64,000 nt of DNA, from contig JAVTLE010000014.1 of the NCBI GenBank assembly GCA_033439295.1, forward strand, positions 620,001 through 684,000, given 5' to 3'. A program made the translations under genes and the position numbers. Numbering within the stretch: the first letter of the stretch is position 1; every line of letters starts with the position of its first letter. This DNA comes from Deuterostichococcus epilithicus (Eukaryota; Chlorophyta; Trebouxiophyceae; Prasiolales; Stichococcaceae). A model generated the notes under the pieces. It did no database searches. It had not been told where the DNA came from and worked only from the letters and a program-made list of their open reading frames with translations. This document shows, in pieces, positions 58,703-64,000 of this stretch.

Positions 58703-61286
58703 ATGATCGCCGCGAGGAGCCAAACACAGGAAACAGGCACCTGGAGTTCTGCCGTTCACCGACGCGCTCGGTTGAACACCTTCGCTGTGCTGGCGCTGGC
58801 GCTCCTGCCCGGTGCGGAGGGTGCTGGCGGCTGTTGCTCTGGCAGCATTGGCGCAAAGACCGCTGCCACAACAAATCCGCACCATACAGCGCTGTGTTCC
58901 GCCTCCTCACAGCCGGTCCCATCACACCGCGCCTAGAGTGCGGTCTGCACACAGACGCTGAGGCACAGCCACATGGCAACCCTACCACCCGCAGGCACGC
59001 ACCGTGAAGGTGCCCTCCTGATCGCGTGCAGGGGCGTACGCGCCTCCACTGGCGCCATATGCAGAGGCGCACCTGCCGCTTCCGGAGCAGCCGCCCATCG
59101 AGTTGCCGTCCGGGGCGCTGCAGGTACGGCTGAAGCCGCCAGATGTGCGTTCTTGCAACACCGTGCACGAACGGGCTCGCAGGGGATCGGAGGTGGCCGC
59201 CGGCAAGGTACACCACTGCCAGCCTCCTCCGTGCTGGACACTGCCCTGCCTCACACCAGTTCACGCCTCACACCAGGCCAGACGAAGCTCCTTGCAACCT
59301 GCGTGCACCTTGCTGCTCGCAACGCAGGGCGAAATCCCCATCGGCTACGTCAACGCGCCGGGCCGCACCGGTATGTACTACCTGCCGGCGGGATACAGGA
59401 ACGAGGCGCTGCCGATGATGGTGCTGCTGCACGGGAGCGGCATGAACGGCCTGAACATGGTCAATGCGTTTGGCCTGCTGGCGGACGAACACAAGTGCGA
59501 GCTTCGAGAACCCTGTTGCGCCTGGGCATGCACCCATCCCGGCGGCGCGGCCACGCTGTTGAGCCAGCGCCCCACCGGACGGCGCGTCGTGGGCGCTTGG
59601 GGAAGATGCGCCGTTCTGCAAGCCATTGTCCTCAAGTGTAGACCACCGCGTCCGCCACCCTCGCACGCCGCAGATGGTTGAACCTGTGGCACAGGTTCAT
59701 CATCGCGGCGCCGGACTCGCACGCAGAGCGCTACTGGTTCGCGCCCAATGCCAGCGACCCCTTCACCTCGGACTGGTGCGGCGGCAAGGAGCAGACCCGT
59801 TGCTTTGTTCGCCGTTCGCCGCGAACCCGCTCCCGTGCTCTGCGCCTGAGAGGAGACGACAATGCAGGCACCTTGGTGAAGCAGCACTGTTCAACGCCAT
59901 TCTCGCTGCACATGCTGCACTAGAAGACGCGGATCCGCCCCCGCGCAGGTACCATATACAAGCATGCTATCGGTGGGTGCGCCGCCGGCCGGGCGTGGTC
60001 CTCGACTCCCAGCGCCTGGCATATGCAGGTGCAGCCCCGCTACAGTACTGGCCTGGTTCTCGGTGCCGATACGCTGTGACCAGCCCGCTGCAGCGGCCGC
60101 GCATGCCGCGGCCGGTGCCGCAGCTGCTGCCGTACGCTTCAGTCCCCCGCGCAGAGCGCGTGGTCGGGTCGGACTGGTGGCGAAGCTGCACCACGCTGCA
60201 GCCCGCTGCTGCTTGGATGCTGTGCACGGTGGCTGACCATGCGGCGGGGGTGGCTGCGGTCCTTCGGCATCGCCGAAATCTTCCCAAAGCTGCTGCCCTC
60301 CGACGAGCCTGGATCTTGCGGATCATGTTACAAGAACACCACTTGTCGCGCAGGCTTCAGCCGTGGGGGCTACTCGGCAGCGGCGCTGGCATCGCGCTCT
60401 GGCGCGGCGACGCATGCGCTGGTCTTTCACTCTGCCATCCTGGCCGAGATGGTGTGTGCTAACGTTGAACTGCTGATAGAGGTCTCAGGGCAGTCTGTGG
60501 CTCCTTTTGTCCATCGGGTTGTGGGGCCTGGAGCCAGTATCTTGTCCCGGAGCAGCATGCTATGCCTGTCCCAGGGGCTGGCGCTTCAGCAGGTGCATGG
60601 GCAAGGATGCATGGCCGGATGCCGCTGCAGTCCATGCTGCTGCGACAACATTGCCCGCTGTCCTGTCGAGCACACAAGCCGAGCGCCCTTTCGAGATCAA
60701 TTTGCACTGTCATCCTCCAATTTTCGCTGCAGATGGGCCGGCGCACTGTTCCCATCTGGGTCAGCTCCGGGTTTGAGGACGGCCTGTTCAAGCCGTCGCG
60801 CCTGCAGCCGCGCATCGACCTGTTTCGCAGCCTTGCACCGCAGTTCAACGTCACGCTGAAGGTGCTGGCCCTCGGCAGGCCCTCGGCATGGCCCTGGCCT
60901 ACTTTGACTTCGTGCATGTTCACGCGCAGCTTGCCGGCAGCCACACATCCAAGCAGTCGGTTGCCCGATGCTGCCGTCCACGCATTGTGAAGTTGGTCAA
61001 GCAGCGCATGGATAAAGGCAATTTGTGCTGCACACAGTTCTTCGAAGGCGGCCACGGGCTGAGCGACCCCGCAGAGCGCTCCGGCCTGGTGGAATGGTGG
61101 TACGGCACACCGCCGGCGGCGGCGGCACAGTCAGGGTTTCGGGATGTGGCGTCCGAGCCTTTTCCAGCGAACCAGACGGTACTTGGCAGCGGCGCCGGCG
61201 CCGGGGCTGCTGCCACGGCACAAAACAGCCCGCCCAGTGGCGTCAACATATCCGTCGGCGGCACCTCGTCGCTGATCGTCACGTGA
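58703..61286 (+). CDS. Secreted or membrane-anchored alpha/beta hydrolase (PHB-depolymerase/LpqC-type esterase)
   Basis: Exons: 58703-58820, 59032-59123, 59328-59494, 59695-about 59800, about 59876-60028, 60354-60451, 60733-60861, 61038-61286 (TGA). A hydrophobic segment (FAVLALALLPGAEGAY) after about 27 residues suggests a signal peptide or type II anchor. The oxyanion region LPMMVLLHGSGMNGL, FIIAAPDSHAERYWF, the nucleophile elbow LAYAGFSRGGYSAAAL (Ser in GFSRGG), the acid region WVSSGFEDGLF and the catalytic-His block FFEGGHGLSDP follow in the right order. These match the secreted polyhydroxybutyrate-depolymerase/feruloyl-esterase-like family (DLH-type). The C-terminal 50 aa after the His are Ala/Gly-rich and may be a surface tail. 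The exon 4/5 junction is poorly defined and needs a weak acceptor, so that part could be mis-modelled. Substrate unknown. Confidence 0.75.
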
Positions 61287-61919
61287 TTGTGGAGGTGACC
61301 CTCATGCGCGGTGCGCGTCCTAGGAGGGGGCAAGCTGATTGGCAACAGGATTTGTCACGGTCCTTCGTGACGTTGAGCGCCAGCCATCAAGTGCTGACGT
61401 AGGCTGCGCGTTGGATGGTCGGTGGGAAAGCAAACAGGCTCGCACCGCGCATGGTGACCCTGAGCAGCTTGGCACTCCAGATGGGCATCTGAAGGGATCA
61501 GGCAGTGAAGTTCGATGAAGTCAGTGAAGTACGATGAACTTGAAGGAACAGAGACGCAGCTAAAGGCTTGCCAAAGGCCAGCATTGATACACATTATGTG
61601 CCTGCCTTGGGCTATCACACATGGCTTTCGAAAACAGAGCGTGTTGCAGTCTGATGAAAGTGCTTGGTTCAACAGTTGTTTGGAATGTTCAGGAGAGTGT
61701 TCCAGGCGGCCAATCCACGTGCGCATTGGTGTACACTATGTCCATACATTGGGCAAAAAACGTGCTAGTTGTGTCTAGAACGTCAGCCCATCTCTTCCCC
61801 TGAGTCGGTTTCTCCTAGATACACTGAGCACCGAGGCAAGTCGCTGCAAGTGCTGAAAATGTCGTGCGCCGCATGTGCTGTGCACTGGCCAGAGCCTGTG
61901 TTGCACTCCCAAGACGCCC
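61287..61919. other. Convergent intergenic interval
   Basis: Lies between the hydrolase stop and the FMT stop and should hold both 3' UTRs. AAGTTCGATGAAGTCAGTGA at about 61507 is followed by a near-copy (GTGAAGTACGATGAACTTGA), a minor direct repeat. No gene seen. Confidence 0.5.
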
Positions 61920-64000
61920 TCAAGCCGGGGATGCAAAGATCCTGCGACCCTTGACGAAGCCATTTGCGAAGTCTGTGACGCTCATCGCCTTCTTGCCCGC
62001 TGGCTGCAGCTTCAGCACCTGTGCCACAGCATGACGTGGTTTTCAAACCGAGGGTCCCTTTAGGGTGTGGAGGCTGCATCTCGGAACAACTCGACATTCA
62101 AGCCCTAAAGTTGTCCTTTGCATCAGAGGTAATCGCAGACGCCTATCAGCCCTCAGCTCGCAGCCCTGCCCGTCACATCCAAGGCGCTACAAAGCACGTT
62201 TTTGGATCAATTGCAAGAGGGCGTCAGTAGCAAAGGCCGCCACCTTCAGCACGGATCTGTCAGCGCAGGGGATGTGCAGCGCGCCGTCTGCAATGGGGAC
62301 CTCGCCGCTGCCGCCGTCGCCGTTGTGCTCGCCATCCGTCACGCGCGTCTCTACGACCTGAAGACAGACGAACGCTTCAGGTGTGGACCGGCAGATCTGC
62401 ACCTTGGGACTGCAACAAGGGAAGCCAGGTGCTTGTGTCCGTCTCAGACGACTGCAACAGAGCAGTCGAAGCCGACTCTGCTGCGCAGCACATGTCCAAG
62501 CTCCGGCCTGACGGGGCTATGGCGGCTTTGGGCGCCGGTAACAGCAAACACAATATTCATCCCGTGAGCATAACATTCTCCCCACCACTGAGCGCACCTT
62601 CAGCTCCATGGCAGTCCGCGACCCATCCTCCTCTGCGCAGCACCAGCACAGCGCACGGCTCAATCGCGGTGGCGGAGTCTTCTGAACTGTCTTCAAGATG
62701 GTGCTGGTGCCACTTCAGATGATGCAGCGCCCAGTAGGAGGGGTAGGCCGTTGCATCGTGCTGCTGTCGGTTCCCAGGCAGCGGCCGCAGCAAATGCTGT
62801 GGGCAGCAGTCCGGGTCTGTGAAAGTACGAGCCCGAAGGCCCTCCGACCCAGGCCTCGTGGCGACAGCCAGTGGTGACGACCAAAGGCTCACTGCTAGGG
62901 CGGGAGCGTGGCACTCGGTCGCAAAGCAGCACCTTCTAGCCACAGCGTCGTCGAAGTGGTGGGCCACCCCGCAAAGGCGCGCACTTTGTTGTGCTGCTGC
63001 TGCGCCGGCAGCGAGAAGTCGAGAGCCCCCTCCTCCTTGCTCATCTGCGCGACGAACAGACGCAAATGTGCATGTTTGAGGCTGCTCATCGAGTCCAGCG
63101 TGCAAGACTTCACCAGGATGCGCCAGGGATTCGTCCTCCGACGCCGGTAGGTGCACAACGATCATACCGACCAAGCTCAATATGGTACAGCACATGGCTG
63201 TGGTGTGGACTCAGAGCGACAACAGCACGCAGCGCACAGCACAGGCCACCATGTTTGTGCGCACTCTACAAAGACTGCCGCGCCTTTGGCGCGTGCGTGA
63301 TGGCCGACTCGTCCTGCGGCTGCGCTGTGTCGGCGGCCTCGCCGCTCCACACCGCCGGCAGCCGCTCGATCAGCAGCCTGCACAGGCAGCCAGCCTCTGG
63401 TCTCTGTCCCTGGGCAGTCAAACTCAAAACGACCCTGCACAGCTGATGCAGTGCTTGGTCTCTACTTGTGAAGTGGGCGAGTGCAAGGCACTGCATCGAG
63501 GCATTCGCCCCTCTGACGGCGGCACGCGCACGCGCACGCGCCAAGCTCGCATCGTCGCAGTGTGTGCTCGTGGACGAGGCCTGATCGACTCTGTCTGACA
63601 TGGCACCGCAGCGCATAAGGTCGATGATGAAATGTACCGGCACCTGGCGCCGCGAGCGAACAAGTCCTGAAGCAGCTCTGGCGCCTGGACGTTTGGGTCC
63701 ACGGCAACACACTCTGCCGCCAGCACCGACCCGGCGTCCATTGCACGCACAGTGAATGCGACGCTGACGCCCGTCTCCTCGTCCCCGGCCTATGTTTTCA
63801 AAAGTAGTTGCAGGTCGTCTGCAGTCAGGGTTTCGTATGCCGGGTCGTTGTTCAGCATCGGTCCTGCCGAGCAAAGTCAAGGCAGTTGCATGCTGGCAGA
63901 GCATCAGCCGGTTTGTCGCGCATCCTAGGTCTAAATGGCTGCGGCACGCTACCATGCACTGGCGCCGACGCATGCGCTCTCTCAGCCAGAATCGGAAGTC
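61920..64000 (-). CDS. Methionyl-tRNA formyltransferase, organellar (5' end outside window)
   Basis: Formylates Met-tRNAfMet using 10-formyl-THF for chloroplast and/or mitochondrial initiation. Six in-frame exons (minus): 63789-63644, 63377-63284, 63044-62933, 62632-62598, 62357-62244, 62018-61920, about 200 aa in all. The catalytic-domain end GDEETGVSVAFTVRAMDAGS, then VQAPELLQDLFARGARLL and LPAVWSGEAADTAQPQDES, leads into ITHAPK|MSKEEGALDFSL and NKVRAFAGWP (tRNA-binding linker). The C-terminal OB domain contains TAMELKVVETRV, GALHIPCADRSVLK and LQPAGKKAMSVTDFANGF, ending ASPA-stop. All phases match. The intron after HAPK needs a GC donor (AAAG|GCGCGG). The N-terminal half with the HPSLLP/formyl-THF site lies right of position 64000 or in 63790-64000, where no exon could be confirmed. 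Confidence 0.93.
62059..62110 (+). repeat. Pair of opposed telo-boxes in the FMT intron
   Basis: TTTAGGG at 62059-62065 and CCCTAAA at 62104-62110, in opposite orientation, inside the last FMT intron (62019-62243). Confidence 0.6.

Overview
The window is nuclear DNA of a GC-rich unicellular green alga, most likely a trebouxiophyte or other chlorophyte. The evidence is: short exons split by many small GT-AG (and some GC-AG) introns; an AMP deaminase with the plant-type N-terminal membrane segment; a PP2C of the plant PP2C62 type; methionyl-tRNA formyltransferase (an organelle translation enzyme); intron-containing tRNA genes; interstitial copies of the plant/algal telomere motif TTTAGGG; and decayed LINE and Gag-like sequence. 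No bacterial operon, CRISPR or phage structure is present. Gene models were built by eye from splice signals, frame continuity and family motifs recalled from memory, so exon edges are inferences.

Layout. 1-5881 (-): AMP deaminase, cut at its 3' end by the window edge. 6628-10516 (+): three-RRM RNA-binding protein. 10.5-25.2 kb: gene-poor, repeat-rich stretch with tRNA-Ile(UAU), tRNA-Pro(AGG), two inverted hAT-type MITEs around a decayed LINE reverse transcriptase, a Gag-like relic and a (CAG)n element. 25198-26681 (+): predicted N-myristoylated protein of unknown function. 28514-31837 (+): predicted plastid WW-domain membrane protein with three tandem copies of one exon. About 32.1-37.0 kb (+): PP2C phosphatase. 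About 37.9-39.5 kb (+): small membrane protein with two alternative last exons. 40216-41778 (-): eIF1A, head-to-head with an oligopeptidase B-like serine peptidase (42377-48671, +). 48.7-54.9 kb: exon-like blocks on both strands, two fold-back inverted duplications and probable pseudogenes. 55.4-56.4 kb: tandem satellite whose unit contains the 3' end of the adjacent tRNA-Lys(CUU) gene. 56.4-58.7 kb: low-complexity CAG/GGC sequence. 58703-61286 (+): predicted secreted alpha/beta hydrolase. 61920 to beyond 63789 (-): methionyl-tRNA formyltransferase, cut at its 5' end.

The identified genes are housekeeping functions (purine nucleotide balance, RNA binding, translation initiation, protein dephosphorylation, peptide hydrolysis, organelle initiator tRNA formylation). 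They do not form one pathway. The unusual theme is local duplication at the scale of single exons: symmetric-phase exon triplication, a duplicated terminal exon, exon relics in introns, inverted exon copies, and a satellite carrying the end of a tRNA gene.
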